Shown here one piece after another: positions 20,346 through 31,851 of a stretch of 64,000 nucleotides of DNA. Within the stretch, counting starts at the first letter, position 1, and each line of letters starts with the position of its first letter. The notes beneath the pieces were generated by a model. It ran no database searches and was not told the origin of the DNA. It was given only the letters and a program-made list of their open reading frames with translations. Where the stretch lies: the NCBI GenBank assembly GCA_026874595.1, contig CM049320.1, positions 35,994,214 to 36,058,213 on the forward strand, read 5' to 3'. A program made the translations under genes and the position numbers. This DNA is from Sipunculus nudus. Taxonomy: Eukaryota > Annelida > Sipuncula > Golfingiida > Sipunculidae.

Positions 20346-20709
20346 TCTGGGCGTCTTTTAGATAACAGCCGATATCTCAGGAGTGGCTCAATGTATTAAG
20401 CTGAATGTTAGCATGTATATAGATCTTGGATCCCTCCATCTTGTAATCGAATTCAACAATCCTTGAATTCAGCTGAGCGTCATGGCCCATGGGCCATAAG
20501 TTTTTATTATACATTGGCACCCATTGCCCCCCACCTTTTTATCATGTTTGTAAACAATTGAAAGCTGCGTGCACAAGCGCATGCGTACACAGTTTTTTTT
20601 TGTAACAACCCGGAGTTGGGAATAAATGTCAGGAAAAATCCAGTAGTCATAACCTGATGAAGACATTAAAGCCAATCTCTCAGGTTCAATAACGATATTC
20701 CATTTCACC

Positions 20710-20790
20710 ATTATGCCATCGAGGCACCGGGGTTCGAACCCGGGACCTTCAGCTAAGAAGCCAATCGCCTTAACCACTAAGCTACTAAAT
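20710..20790 (-). repeat. tRNA-derived SINE head (B box GGTTCGAACC)
   Basis: On the minus strand, TAGCTTAGTGGTTAAGG (20784-20768) matches a Pol III A box and GGTTCGAACC (20740-20731) is a perfect B box, with tRNA-like spacing and a CCCGGG..CCCCGG T-arm stem. A clean 7-bp acceptor stem is not visible, and the sequence runs into an ATT repeat (20790-20845), so a SINE head or tRNA pseudogene is more likely than a working tRNA gene. Confidence 0.65.
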
Positions 20791-20799
20791 ATTATTATT

Positions 20800-20845
20800 T
20801 TTTTCGTTATTATTATTATTATTATCATTATTATTATTATTATTC
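20800..20845. repeat. (ATT)n microsatellite
   Basis: Imperfect ATT repeats at the upstream edge of the SINE head. Confidence 0.9.
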
Positions 20846-20971
20846 AATGTTCAACGTTGAGCAAATAATTAGATAAGACATATATTTTACATTTCATTTC
20901 CGTTTTAAATTTGGAGTTATAGGTCAAATTTATCTAATGACTTCCTGATTGGTTTTCCTGTTTGTTTTCAG

Positions 20972-21441
20972 ATTCAAAAGCAGCGCCTCAGAGGAAAAGA
21001 AACTTGGATGAACATTTTCCTTTGGAGTCATTCGGCTAAACCAGCTTTGAATAAACTTGATACTGAACAAAAGCAACAGGATATTTTGAGTACATCCGGT
21101 TTATATCTGTAAAAGTTTTAAGCAAGCCCCATCCAGATATGTATCCTGTAATTACCACCAACATCCATTGGATTTTCCTCTTGTTTTGGGTCATGCGTTC
21201 TCGTAGTGTGGTAGGTAAGTATCTTACTGTCTTTATCAAAGATAACAGGATCGTCAAAGCTCTTTATGCTGTTGAGTGCAAATATAACCTAACAGTACCG
21301 GTTCTGATATCCACCTATCAGGATCAAATGGTCCAGACATGTATATCAATGTTCGATCTCACGATAGGTCGGCCATATGTTGTTGGATTTACAGCAACTA
21401 ACGATGCACCATTTAATTATTGGTCGCACACCTTCATATGA
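20972..21441 (+). other. Unrecognised open region, possible decayed exon
   Basis: A good splice-acceptor-like tract (cctgtttgttttcag, 20957-20971) is followed by 46 open codons to a TAA at 21110. A second frame, open from 21067, contains a 100-codon ORF from ATG 21139 to 21441. I recognise no domain in either. The second is Val/Ile-rich with a TNIHWIFLLFWVMRSRS string that may simply be chance. The two frames differ, so they are not one exon. It could be a decayed transposase or noise; support is weak. Confidence 0.15.
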
Positions 21442-21747
21442 GGTTAAACAATCAGCCAACCTGGATATAAAGAGTTTTTTTTAAAGTAAATATTATGAAT
21501 GATACAAACGTATGTTTTTTTGGGCATTTTCTATAGCCTTTCTTCCATACAACCACTGAGATAAACCATGGGGGAACCTTCCTTTACGAACACTTTCCTA
21601 TTATTTAAATATTATCTAATATTTGTTAACAAATTATAATCCATTTTAAAAGTTTACAATCAATTTATCATTCTTATACATGTTTAAGGAAAATACGTAT
21701 ACAGAAAGGAAGATGTCTTTTCTTGTAGAAATATTCAATAAATATGT

Positions 21748-21748
<1 letters not shown>

Positions 21749-21792
<44 letters not shown>
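21749..21792. repeat. (AT)n microsatellite
   Basis: Alternating AT, with imperfect AT-rich continuation to ~21840. Confidence 0.9.
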
Positions 21793-21795
<3 letters not shown>

Positions 21796-22919
21796 TATAT
21801 AAAGATATTATATGTGCGTGTGTATATATGTATCAAATACATACGGGTATGAATAATCACACCCGCAAAAAATAATTACATCCACATATCCAATGATTAT
21901 ACAGTTAAATCTCGCCTCCCGACCACCTTGATATAGCGACTAGTTCAAAATTATGACCACTTTTTATTTTTATTTCATTCTTTATATCATATATTTAAAC
22001 CTTAAAATTCCGGGCAACTCGTTTTTCTGTTTTATGGCAACTTATTTTGGCCCAACGGATGACCCGAACCTCAATTATACGACCACTAAGTACCGAATAA
22101 ACGACGCCTTGCCAGGGGAAGCCGAGGTTTGAGCGAATACCAATCCATAACATCCCTAACTGGTAAAGGGCAGTAGCTTAAACAAGCGCAGGGCATAGAT
22201 CAAAGCGTGTTCGCGGATGAGTGCCAGAAATGTTTGTGTCACAGTTTCATAACTGTTATGAAGTCTTCAGTTAATGACAAGCGTGATACCTAGACCCTAG
22301 CTTTGATAAACTCACTAGCCGATAAAGATTTATGACTCGGTCACTCCCGATTGGGCTAACTGTTCAGAAACTGTTTATTGGTTGAGGAAAGAGACTGATC
22401 AACTCTTTAATTATTGTGAAATGGCTAAAAGAATGTGCACATTTCAGAGCTAAACAGAGGATTATAATCGTGTATCGTATTGTTGCCAGTTTTCTTTGCA
22501 AACATACTCTTACATATGGACAAATTTCTTAAAAAACTCCATCAGGGCCCTACAGAATCAATCAGTTTAGTCTGTGGTTGATAAAATATCAAGTATAAAT
22601 ATCGTTCAAGTATTCTTTGTATATTTTGTAATTTTGTAAACAGAAATTGTGCTTGACTTAAGATGTGCTTAGATATGAATTTTTATAAAAATATTTTTTT
22701 GTTTTTCTCATTTGTTCAGTGTTTATTTCCATTTATGTCTTATCATGCAGTGTTTGGTGGGGAAAAATCAGTTAATCCATTATATAATTATAAAGTTAAC
22801 AACGTACGGTCAGACGAAGTGTTGTAAGATAACAGGCAAAGACCACTTAGGCAACCACCTCGGAAATGCGACCACTTTATCGTGGTCCCGTTCGTGGTCG
22901 TAATTCCGGGGTTTTACTG

Positions 22920-22920
<1 letters not shown>
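21793..22920. other. Non-coding stretch with gaccac-type repeat pieces
   Basis: The segments at 21900-22090 and 22840-22915 share cgaccac and gccaacgg/gcaaccacc-type strings and look like two decayed pieces of one dispersed repeat, the second ending at an (AT)n array. No gene seen. Confidence 0.35.

Positions 22921-22986
<66 letters not shown>
22921..22986. repeat. (AT)n microsatellite
   Basis: About 65 bp of alternating AT. The IYIYIY frame on the other strand is an artefact of it. Confidence 0.95.
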
Positions 22987-22988
<2 letters not shown>

Positions 22989-23259
22989 GCCAGTGGGACA
23001 AAAAGTGAACCGACATTTCTGTGTATACCCTTTCCATCTATAAACAATGAACCATCATGGCTATTCATATATATATGTGTGTGTGTTCAACCTTTTGGAT
23101 GTCTCTGCTTATCGTTACCAAAATGTAGAATTCACAGCACAGGATCAATGATATTTATCCTAAGGACTGTACCTTAATTTTTTTTTCTGAACATCTGTTG
23201 ATTAGAACAAGTAGAGGGAAAATTAATAACTAGCACTGCTGGATTCCTAAACTGACGCC

Positions 23260-23356
23260 TGCGTTTGCCGCGCGGCAATCGCATACATGGAAATAGCACA
23301 TGACTTTTTATCTGCTTGGATTTTCGCCGCGCGGCAGCCGCGTACATGGAAAAACA
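23260..23356 (+). repeat. Short dimer with GCCGCGCGGCA motif
   Basis: Two similar ~28-bp segments (from 23269 and 23328) share GCCGCGCGGCA, then cgc/cgt-tacatggaaa. The GCCGCGCGGC core is palindromic and stands out from the AT-rich surroundings. Confidence 0.7.
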
Positions 23357-23496
23357 CCCTTAAACGATGGCATTTCATGAACAGCTACATAACTGTTTAT
23401 TTTAGCTGCCCTGACAGTGAGTCATCTTTGCTAGTCTTTTAGACTCTGCCCCGGTGGCAAATCACATTGTGTTCATAGTGTTCACAGTGACGTAAG

Positions 23497-23900
23497 GTTT
23501 CAGCTTATCTGGCTGAAAGTCATCTGTGCTATATCGATCACTCCTTGTCCGTTTGCCTCTCCGTCTGTCGGTTAACAAGGCAAAAAGCGTAAATGCTGAA
23601 CCAGGAATCTTATAACTTAATATCTGCTGAGGATTATAAAAAATCTCACAAGAATTAGATCACTGCGACCTATGTATTATTTATTGAGCTATCGGACCTG
23701 ATATTGCACCCCAGAAAATAAGAAGAAAAAAAAAAACCGCAAAAGCTGCACTATCAGAATAACTAATGCATTGACTACCATAGTTATTTCGAAGCATATT
23801 GATCATGGGATAGTTTATCAGTTCCTGAAGATTCGTGGCGCCAAGTTTATTCTCTTCTAATTTTTACGAATTTTTCTATATTGTTGAGATATAAATTGGT
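23497..23900 (+). repeat. ~337-bp satellite monomer, diverged, with head
   Basis: It begins with the head segment (ggctgaaagtcatctgtgct, then tccttgtccgtttgcct), then gttaacaaggcaaaaagcg, and ends with ggcgccaag, a degraded form of the palindrome. It is a single diverged unit. Confidence 0.65.
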
Positions 23901-24113
23901 AATATTATCATACGGTCTCAGGCCCCTCCAGTCCTGTTATTATTATTACCATTATTATTAGAATCCGGCATTAGGCCGCTATAGTCCTTTAATTATTTTC
24001 GTGGAACCTCAAGTCCCTCCAGTTCTATTATTATACTATAGTTCTACTATAGTATATTGGTTCTGCTATAGTCCTTTCTTTATTATATGGGGCCTCAAAC
24101 CCTCCCCAGCCCA

Positions 24114-24117
<4 letters not shown>

Positions 24118-24180
<63 letters not shown>
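24118..24180. repeat. (ATT)n-(AGT)n microsatellite
   Basis: An ATT tract (24118-24144) switches to an AGT tract (24146-24180). A further imperfect ATT tract lies near 23937-23960. Confidence 0.95.
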
Positions 24181-24529
24181 TTTGGCCGGACCAACACCAA
24201 AATCTAATCGATTCTTCATTTTCCCATTCCCTAGGTGTCCTGAAAATCTAATAGGATTCCTTTCCCGATTGCATGAAATATTTTTAAAATATGCATACAA
24301 ACAAACAAACACATAAAGGGAATAAACGTATACCCTCAATACGGAAGCAGTTTTGAAATTATAATATAATAATTTATCTCTATTACTGATAATCAATGAA
24401 AATAATTTATTTCGAGATTTCGAAGTGTTATGCTCCTAAACAATGTACATGTACATGGTTTCAGGAATGCATAACTTTTAGTTCAAAGGAATAATCGAAG
24501 TCTAATATATATCATACCGTATTTCCTTG

Positions 24530-25425
24530 AACAGATGCCCTTGCGTTTATTTTTTGCAGACCCTGCTTTCTCCCGACGACTAAAAAAGGCCGACTTCTGT
24601 TTAAGGCCGGCGTTTATTAAGAAAATATATGCGGCTCATCAGACAAACTTAAACAAATTGAACACACCGAAACAATAAACCAGCCGGTCACTACACAGGG
24701 ACACAATTGAAACATCGCCGGTACAAGGATTGTGTTTACGAAATTTCCTTAGATGCAATAGGGGATATGGGACACCCACAATCGCCATGGCACAATCTCG
24801 CACCATATTAAGAATTAACGGGGAATCACAGCGAGAGATTGCAGTTGTCCACAATTCATGTGGACAATGATTCACGATTCACAAAACATATGTGCCAAAA
24901 CGTATTTGAACAGTTCTGTTCAACCATGCGTGAGGTAGACTTTCACCTTACCAAGTTTTACCGCTTGTGTCAAGCGGTACTAATTTTACCTAGCTTAACA
25001 GCAGTAACAGTGTTAGCTTTCTCTCTGCTGACGTAGGTGTAGCGTTATTAGGGTGGGTGGTCGGCTTAAATCATAGTGGACGAATCGGGAATATTTTGTA
25101 TCCCTCATGGAAACAGGCATTCGCGTAAGAAAAAAAAAATATATATAGAAGAATTAAACATATTATCAATACAACACAAACCGAAATTCATTCAACAATC
25201 TGTGGTCAATTTGACCGGTATATGCACCAATGCACCAATTATAGTGAAGGGAAAAGACATCTGGCGGCAAACATGGAAACTACTCTAACACCGGGCCTGT
25301 GAACAAGACCGGCGTCTGTTTAAGGCCGGCGTTCATTTATTTATTTTTTTTTTTGGGGGGGGGGGAGGATTATTTTGCCTAAAATAATGCGACTAAATAA
25401 GGCAGGCGTATTTTAAGCCTGAAAC
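24530..25425. repeat. 0.9-kb repeat with terminal direct repeats
   Basis: CTTCTGTTTAAGGCCGGCGT (24594-24613) recurs almost unchanged as gtctgtttaaggccggcgt (~25313-25331) in the same orientation, with shared gcgactaa/gacgactaa strings near both. The core has no recognisable transposase. Ends of the type accgtatttccttgaa suggest a non-autonomous DNA transposon, but terminal inversion was not demonstrated. Confidence 0.45.
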
Positions 25426-25439
25426 ATGGAATTAGGCAC

Positions 25440-26580
25440 TGCGACCTATATTCTCTGAGCTTCGGGGCTCGTCTGTGTAGCCTAGAATAATTATAAATTT
25501 GTTACAAAACCTCGATTTCTCGAAAATTTTTGCACTGAATGCTATGATTTCAGCGTAGTTGATTGAACATGGCCAGATTCCGTAACTGCTTCAGGCTTGT
25601 ATAGCCACGTCTTATGTTTTCAATCTCTTTCTAATGTTTAACCCTCAACTGACAGCAAACGTGTCAGGTTCTCAGTCTTCGTTTCATATAGCGTGCGTCT
25701 TTTTTTTTGTTTATATTCATTATGACTAGCAATATCAATTCCTGTCGACTGGTGGCGCCACCTGATTTTTAAAAAAAATTTAACACCTTCCCACTTTTGA
25801 GACTGAAAAACAAATCAATTGTATCGTTTTTTTTCTTAGGCCAGCTGAATAAAAGTCATCTGAGCTATAGTGATCAGTATTTGTCCGTCGTCCGTCCGTC
25901 TGTCCGTTAACCAGGCACAAATCGTAACCTAAAGACCTAGAAATTTTTAATTTGACATTCAGGGAGACCCATGAAAAATCTCCATGGAAACCTGAAATTA
26001 GGTATCTGTTATACATATCGTCCGGGCTATGGGGCTCAACAGAACTCCCCAGAATAATTAAAAATTTGATACAAAAGCTTCAGTATCTGAACAACTGATG
26101 CTTTGATCACCATAATTCTTTGCTTGTGTAGTCATGATTGAGTGTTTCATCATTTCTTGCAGACTGGGTGCGCCACCTGGATTTATCGAATTTTTACGCA
26201 TTATTCTCTATTTTTGAGACCTTCAAAAATGCGGTCGTTCGTTAACAGGGCACAATTCTTAACCATTAGACCTGGAATCTTCTGACTTGACTTCTATTGA
26301 AAATCTCAAAAGCTCAAGTACCTGAACAACTAATGCATTGATCATCGTGATCCTTTGCAGGCATATTCATCATGGAGTGTTTCATCAGTTCCTGCAGACT
26401 GGTGGCGCCACCTTGTTTTTGTTTTATTTTTTTACACTTCTTTCACTATTTTTGGGACCTTTAAAGATGTGATTGTCCGTTAACAGGGCATATTTACAAA
26501 TTTCATGAACATTTTTTTCGTTTTTATCAGGTCATACCATCGACTTAATTTCACTGAAATGCTACCTCGGGCATATCACT
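25440..26580 (+). repeat. ~337-bp satellite array, about 3-4 diverged units
   Basis: Palindrome-type motifs (ctggtggcgccacctg, gggtgcgccacctg, tggtggcgccacc) fall at ~25749, 26167 and 26401. Each sits downstream of cctgaaattaggt and gctatggggctc motifs and a catcatttcttgcagact-like string, and upstream of ttgagacc and gttaacagggca. The head segment (gtcatctgagctatagtgat, tttgtccgtcgtccgtcc) is present at ~25855. Units are unequal in length through indels and truncation. Non-coding. Confidence 0.8.
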
Positions 26581-27050
26581 GGGATGCAGTGTTCCCTTTT
26601 ATATCATTATTACGCTTAAGCTAATGCATTTCTCATCATTGTGTACGTAACAACCTCGAAAAGCTCCTGGTAGCTCAGTTCTTCGGGTTTTTTTCTTTAT
26701 TTCCGTTGTACATGCAGATTTGTTTTATGTCCCAGTGTAAACAGCCAGTATGCTCTATTTGATAAGTAAATACCTATCAGTTATTTCATCAACCATACTT
26801 TAGCTGTCATTATCGCTATTACATCTGGTTATTGTGTGTTTTGTCATCTAGAACCCAGTCCTAGTCACAGGTCAAACTTCCCTGATTTACTAGGTTATTA
26901 AATGTTATGAAAAACGCATATACGTATCCTTCTTCAAATAACATACTAATGCAAAGCGTATGTTTTCAGCTCAGCTGATGTCGGGTCATGGTTATTTTAA
27001 ATGATGAGGAAATACAAAGCGCCCGATCGCCAAACATTTCACGGAGCAGA
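26581..27050. other. Non-coding stretch
   Basis: No gene or repeat boundary recognised. Confidence 0.4.
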
Positions 27051-27052
27051 AA

Positions 27053-27122
<70 letters not shown>
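27053..27122. repeat. (AT)n microsatellite
   Basis: Nearly 70 bp of alternating AT. Confidence 0.95.
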
Positions 27123-27124
<2 letters not shown>

Positions 27125-27394
27125 ACCCATTAATTTCGTGTAAGAATTTCAGACTGGCCAAACCTATATCAAATTCAATATATATCCTGCAAGTTACAAT
27201 GCAAAAACAAGATTTTAAGTTGGGCAGCCTTGAGATTTGGATGATACACCTCATTTTTTTTGGTGGAGGCAATCGCCTCCATTTTTTAATGCGTTGCTTA
27301 AGTAAGTATATGTATATCTGCAGAGTTCCATTCCGGTTTCAGACTACGTGACAAGGGCTTATTTCTGATTTATCCTGGTACTAACCAGGATTGG

Positions 27395-27625
27395 TATATC
27401 ACTTCTGTGGGCACTGGGTGCGGTCATTCCCATTACTGGGTCATAACACCGAGGAATCCTCGAAAGTCGCACTCGTTTGTGAGTGAAACACGACTGATGG
27501 GCACTGTCTCCCCTTTGAGCCTGCAGAGCGCTCACCCTGGGTGGGGGCCCACCGCCTCGACTAAGATTCGAACTCAGGATTTCCCGGCTTTGAGTCCTGC
27601 GCTCTACCCCTGAGCCACGAAAGCC
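27395..27625 (-). repeat. tRNA-derived SINE, copy 1
   Basis: On the minus strand the head reads GGCTTTCGTGGCTCAGGGGT (from 27625), with an A-box-like TGGCTCAGGGG (27617-27607) and the B box GAGTTCGAATC (27575-27565), giving a tRNA-like fold. Downstream body sequence on the plus strand includes gcagagcgctcaccctgggtgggg and gggtcataacaccgaggaa. The same body and head are found at 31743-32660, where a minisatellite splits them. Confidence 0.75.
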
Positions 27626-27764
27626 TAATTTACGCCTCGTTTAATCGCACCTCAGTATGACAAAGATGAACCCACCTGTTGTGCTTATCTGGTCATGAAC
27701 AATTATTGGTTCGAATATTTCATTTGGAAGGGCCTTGCCTTTTAGGGACTGTTTTCCACCTGTT

Positions 27765-27920
27765 TTTAGCTCAGCTGACTGTAAGTCATCTGAGCTATAG
27801 CGATCACCCTTTGTCCGTCGTCCGTCCGGCCATCTGTCCGTTAACAGGGCACAAATCGTAACCGCTGGACCTAGAATCTTCTTACTTGGCATCGTCCAGG
27901 CGAGAAAATATTCGCATGGA
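27765..27920 (+). repeat. ~337-bp satellite, head fragment
   Basis: Contains agtcatctgagctatagcga, tttgtccgtcgtccgtccgg, gttaacagggcacaaatcgt and gacctagaatcttcttactt, then breaks off. This is the first half of one unit. Confidence 0.75.
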
Positions 27921-28009
27921 GAGCTTTGTTTGTGGTGGGGTGAATTTTAAAGCGGAAAAACACTTTTTCGACCACGCCCATTTTTTTTTTTAATAACAGT
28001 ATGACAGAA

Positions 28010-28300
28010 AGATAAAGGGATAGATGTGAAAGATACTGAATGAAATATTCCTATATGTTGCATAAACCTGTCAGTAATTAAAGAACGAGAAAGGACAAGG
28101 TACAGTTATATTGGACTATGGTTTAGACAGGCATAACCAGAATGATATTAACAAGTTCACCATGTCACTTAACAAAGATAGTTTTTTTTATTGCAGAATG
28201 GTTGTGACACAGCACATCCTATAAAACCATAAGATCATTGTTATGTTCTATTGTGTCCAACTAACCTTGCATAGTAGATTTTAACATATTTTTTTATATA
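28010..28300 (+). repeat. Diverged dispersed block, copy A
   Basis: Shares gaaatattcctatatg, aaacctgt..taatgatt/taattaaag, gagaaaggacaaggtac and ttattgcag/ttttacag strings in the same order with 33240-33480. A weaker third copy starts at ~30110. No coding. Confidence 0.55.
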
Positions 28301-28501
28301 GGAACATTATATTATAAAAAATAACCATATCAGAATTTTTTAACATTGTATGAGGGATTTTCACTTATCTTTATAGCTAAAAACTCTCAACACGTTTCAC
28401 TTTATTGGCTCCTCCGCAGGATTATTCGCTTTTATAGCTGATTTCTGTCAATGTGTTCAAGCCCTGATATAACTCTCTCTTAGCCATTAGGCAGCTTCAT
28501 T

Positions 28502-28513
28502 CCCCCCCCCCCC
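28502..28513. repeat. C homopolymer
   Basis: Run of about 13 C. Confidence 0.9.
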
Positions 28514-28595
28514 ACGTGACACCAATCGTGCAAATCGGTTCCTCTCGCACGGTGGAATAACAATAACACATGAACGCAAAGTCCTGTTTATATAT

Positions 28596-28605
<10 letters not shown>

Positions 28606-28662
<57 letters not shown>
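28606..28662. repeat. (AT)n microsatellite
   Basis: Alternating AT after an imperfect acatgtat lead-in. Confidence 0.95.
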
Positions 28663-28664
<2 letters not shown>

Positions 28665-28957
28665 GGTCTATTATTGCGACGGTTACAAACTTTCAAATAA
28701 AGGGACTTCTGCCTTATATAACAATAAGTTTCAGCAGGTTTCTCCAATGTGCAGCACGCAAGCTTGCTTGTCAGTAACTTAGGGGAACTGATTTTACATT
28801 AATAAATTTTTAAAAGTATCCATCGCTGAAAAGCCAAAGGGTTTAGAGCATGATCAAATATTAAAATAAGCAAGACACGTTTTGTATTTCGTTTGTATAT
28901 ACGCTGAATGGAACATATTGCACGTGCATATCTTTCACAGACTACCCTTTGTATCAT

Positions 28958-28994
<37 letters not shown>
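28958..28994. repeat. (AAT)n microsatellite
   Basis: Twelve or so perfect AAT/ATA triplets. Confidence 0.95.
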
Positions 28995-30105
28995 TGTAAT
29001 TATGTTATTATCGCTTAAATTAATCAACGAGCTTCACTCACAGGGAGCATCTCTCCGCCATTTCGAGACTTATATCCATATTTGCATTAAATTATTTTTT
29101 ACGAATGTTCTTGCATTCAACCATACCTCGGTAACAGTTACGTTGTACATTGGTAGTTCTTGAAGTATTGAACACATTTTCTTGTCAAATATGTACATTT
29201 CCTATGATTAATTTGAATTTCACCAACCCACCCCTACCCCTGTTATCCAGAAATTCTTGCGTGTATCAGGAGACCCATGCCATTTCATAATTTCGTATCC
29301 AGGTATATGCCCTGTACGTTTGACAATCCATATTATATTGAATATCAACCTCCAATCACAGCCTCCCCTCCCCGCCCCGAAAAAAAGTTGCCCATGGCTG
29401 CCGTGCAGATATTCAGTCTTACATGTATCATGGGACCCTCACCATTTCATACCCAAGTAGATACCTTGTACCCTAGACAATTATTTATATAAGTGTCCGG
29501 TCCTGTGAAATAAAGACGCCAACTAATAAATGTCCCGCCTGGTATTTGAATCATATCAGGACTCTTACGTACGAGCAGGCACGTGCTCGATTTCCGTATA
29601 CACTCCTGTCAATGTCGTCTTCATAATTTAATTTCTAACGAAAATTTGATTTTAAGCATGTCTCGGCACGGGAAAAATCGCTTCGATTATTGACCCTCAG
29701 GTTACTGCCGTCAGTTTTTTCCGGTGCTGCCGTCTTTTGGCTGATTCTATAACTAACTCAAGGAGCCAAGTGCTGTGGATACAACTGTTATTGTCTTCGC
29801 CAGGAATGTATGCGTTCAGCCCGGTTCATGTGTCTGTGTGTTTTTTTTTTTTTCACAACAAAACTCACATAACCATAAACGGAATCTCATGAAATTTTCA
29901 AATGGGGGGGGGGGGGGCGGATTGGCCAGAGAAGAACCGATTAGATTTCCGTGTGCATCAGGGATATATTGGAATAATCACAAATGTACAGTCACTTATG
30001 CACAGATGATCCTGAGAATATGGAATACAAACACGGTTTTGGGAGCATCCGACAATGATAACCGCCACATGGCGGAGGCTTGCCGATTTATATTTTAATT
30101 ATATA
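28995..30105. other. Non-coding stretch with G and T runs
   Basis: A T-run at ~29841-29853 and a G-run at ~29905-29918 are present. Two similar pieces (29260-29350 and 29400-29490, both with cc-atttcat, tatgccctgta/taccttgtac and gacaat) suggest an old tandem dimer. No gene seen. Confidence 0.4.
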
Positions 30106-30109
30106 GAGA

Positions 30110-30485
30110 GATAATGAAATATATGGAATAAAATACTCCATGAAATATTCCTAAATGTTTCTAAATTTTGTGGGTAATGAATGAAACGTGACATGTACAG
30201 TGTTAGTGGATCATGGCAATTTAGGTCAGCATAAACATGATGCTATCAGTGAGTAATAGCAGGACACGACACATGAGTGCTGATCTGTATAACAGATACA
30301 CGAGTGATTCACTGAGTATGAGGTAGCATTAGAAAAAACGTCTTCCTGATGCGATAACAGTATTAAGTGTATGCCATACTGACATTTCGTAGAACCAGCT
30401 ACGCAGTGCATTATACCTGATCTCTTTACCAGTCAGTCACGATGTGATGTTATGAAAATCATTAATAACTTAAAAACCCTGTGAG

Positions 30486-30532
<47 letters not shown>

Positions 30533-30652
30533 TGTATATTTAAGTTAAGTTTCTCGGCAAAACCATCCTGCTACATAGCATTGCTCTATCTAATTTTCCT
30601 GTTGTATACGTTACTATGGTTCTGTATTCACTAAACACAAAGGGTATTTGTT
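30110..30652 (+). repeat. Diverged dispersed block, copy B (left part)
   Basis: It aligns with 33240-33640: aatattcctaaatg, gtttctcggcaaaaccatcctg, tgtatacgtt..tatggttctgt. It is interrupted at 30653 by a MITE and continues at 31507. An (AT)n array lies at 30487-30532. Confidence 0.55.
30487..30532. repeat. (AT)n microsatellite
   Basis: Alternating AT inside the dispersed block. Confidence 0.95.
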
Positions 30653-31506
30653 CAGTGGCGGATCCAGGATTTTCCTGTTCGGGGGGTACAAGGGTGATAC
30701 AAAACTCTAACCCATACTTCACTCAGCATCTTTCTAAATAGGAACATCAAGAGTCTCAAACAAATATAACCGGGCCATGTGTTGAGTTACCCATGTCTTA
30801 AATAATGGAACTTGTTAAGCCGGTGGCATATAAGGCCGACTGACGTACGGTTAAATAGGTTTTGTCGGCCCAAATGATTGGGGAAAATAAATAAAATATA
30901 TATTACCATTTTAATATTTATAAATATTGCATGTTGTGATACAAAAAAGTAACAAAACCTGTATTGAAAAAAAGATGCAAGTTGCGTGTGACAGTCCATT
31001 GACCAAGAGGTTACTCTACGTTTCCAGTCATTGGGTCGCTTTGAGTTCTCTTAAAAGAGAGAATGGCTGAAACAGGGGAACATCCTGGGAGAAACAGTTA
31101 GTAAGTGGATAAACGATATAAGATTGATCTCATTGTCATCTATAAATGCAATACTACTTGACTGAAAGGGACGTAAGAAGTATGCAAGACAGCACAAAAA
31201 AGCCTGCGATGATGACATTATTTTGTGAGGGTGTCAGAGCTGCAGTGTCTCTCTCCTCTTCGACTCCTCTCTATCTTCTGGGTCCTCGGTACGGATAAAC
31301 GGCGGCCTCTGTTGGCTCTCGCAGGCACGGCTTGGTGGCATCACGTCTATTGGCTCTCAAAATCATGCTTAGGGAGCGCACAGGGCTGGGGTCCTGACCA
31401 CTGCAACCTGTAGCTGCTCGATAAAGCGGAAACATCTAAAGCAAAGCAAAAAAAAAAAGCTAAGGGGGGGGGGGCACGTGCCCCCCTCTGGATCCGCCTA
31501 TGACTG
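30653..31506. mobile_element. 854-bp MITE-like insertion with an empty paralogous site
   Basis: The left end CAGTGGCGGATCCAGGATTT and the right end (reverse complement CAGTCATAGGCGGATCCAGA) share GGCGGATCCAG. Flanking TT is repeated on both sides. Block C at ~33635-33655 has the same flanking sequence (ctgttt..accata) without the insert, which defines the insertion directly. The interior holds a CT-rich part (31240-31290) and a G-run (31464-31474). No transposase is recognised, so it is non-autonomous. Confidence 0.7.
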
Positions 31507-31640
31507 TTCACCATAAGAAGAATGGATGTCCTAAAGTTCGATCCTGCGCATGCGCGACAACTCCCATAACAAGGAACATTGACATGAAAAAAAGACACAC
31601 AGATGCTTGAAACGCTTGATTTATAAAGTTGCAGGTAACC
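31507..31640 (+). repeat. Diverged dispersed block, copy B (right part)
   Basis: Continues the alignment with 33655-33780: gatcctgcgcatgcgc / gatcatgcgcatgcgc, ctcccata/ctcccaga, and an agatgcttgaa / aggtgcttgaa string. Confidence 0.6.
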
Positions 31641-31742
31641 GCCTTAAGTTTTAATGATACCTTAATTAAGTATGTACTTCTACAGTTTTGGAATACATGA
31701 CAGGGCAGCAGCACATGCTTCCTCAAATGTGTTTATCCAGGT

Positions 31743-31851
31743 GTTAGAAGGCCCGGTGACTACTGCACCTGCAAGCCAAAGGAGTGTAATCATCCACTTC
31801 CTGGGTCATACCACCAAGGAACCCCCAACAGGCGTAATAGTTTGAGTGAAA
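31743..31851 (-). repeat. SINE copy 2, body part
   Basis: Contains gggtcataccaccaaggaa and tttgagtgaaacat, matching the SINE at 27420-27490 (gggtcataacaccgaggaa, tgtgagtgaaacac). The match breaks exactly where the 23-bp minisatellite starts. Confidence 0.65.

Noticed and set aside
20710-20790. Functional tRNA gene
   Set aside because: A and B boxes are good, but no 7-bp acceptor stem or clear anticodon arm; better read as a SINE head.
22810-28747. ORFs with long IYIYIY or YIYIYI runs (near 22.9, 27.1 and 28.6 kb)
   Set aside because: They are translations of (AT)n arrays, open in both strands by composition.
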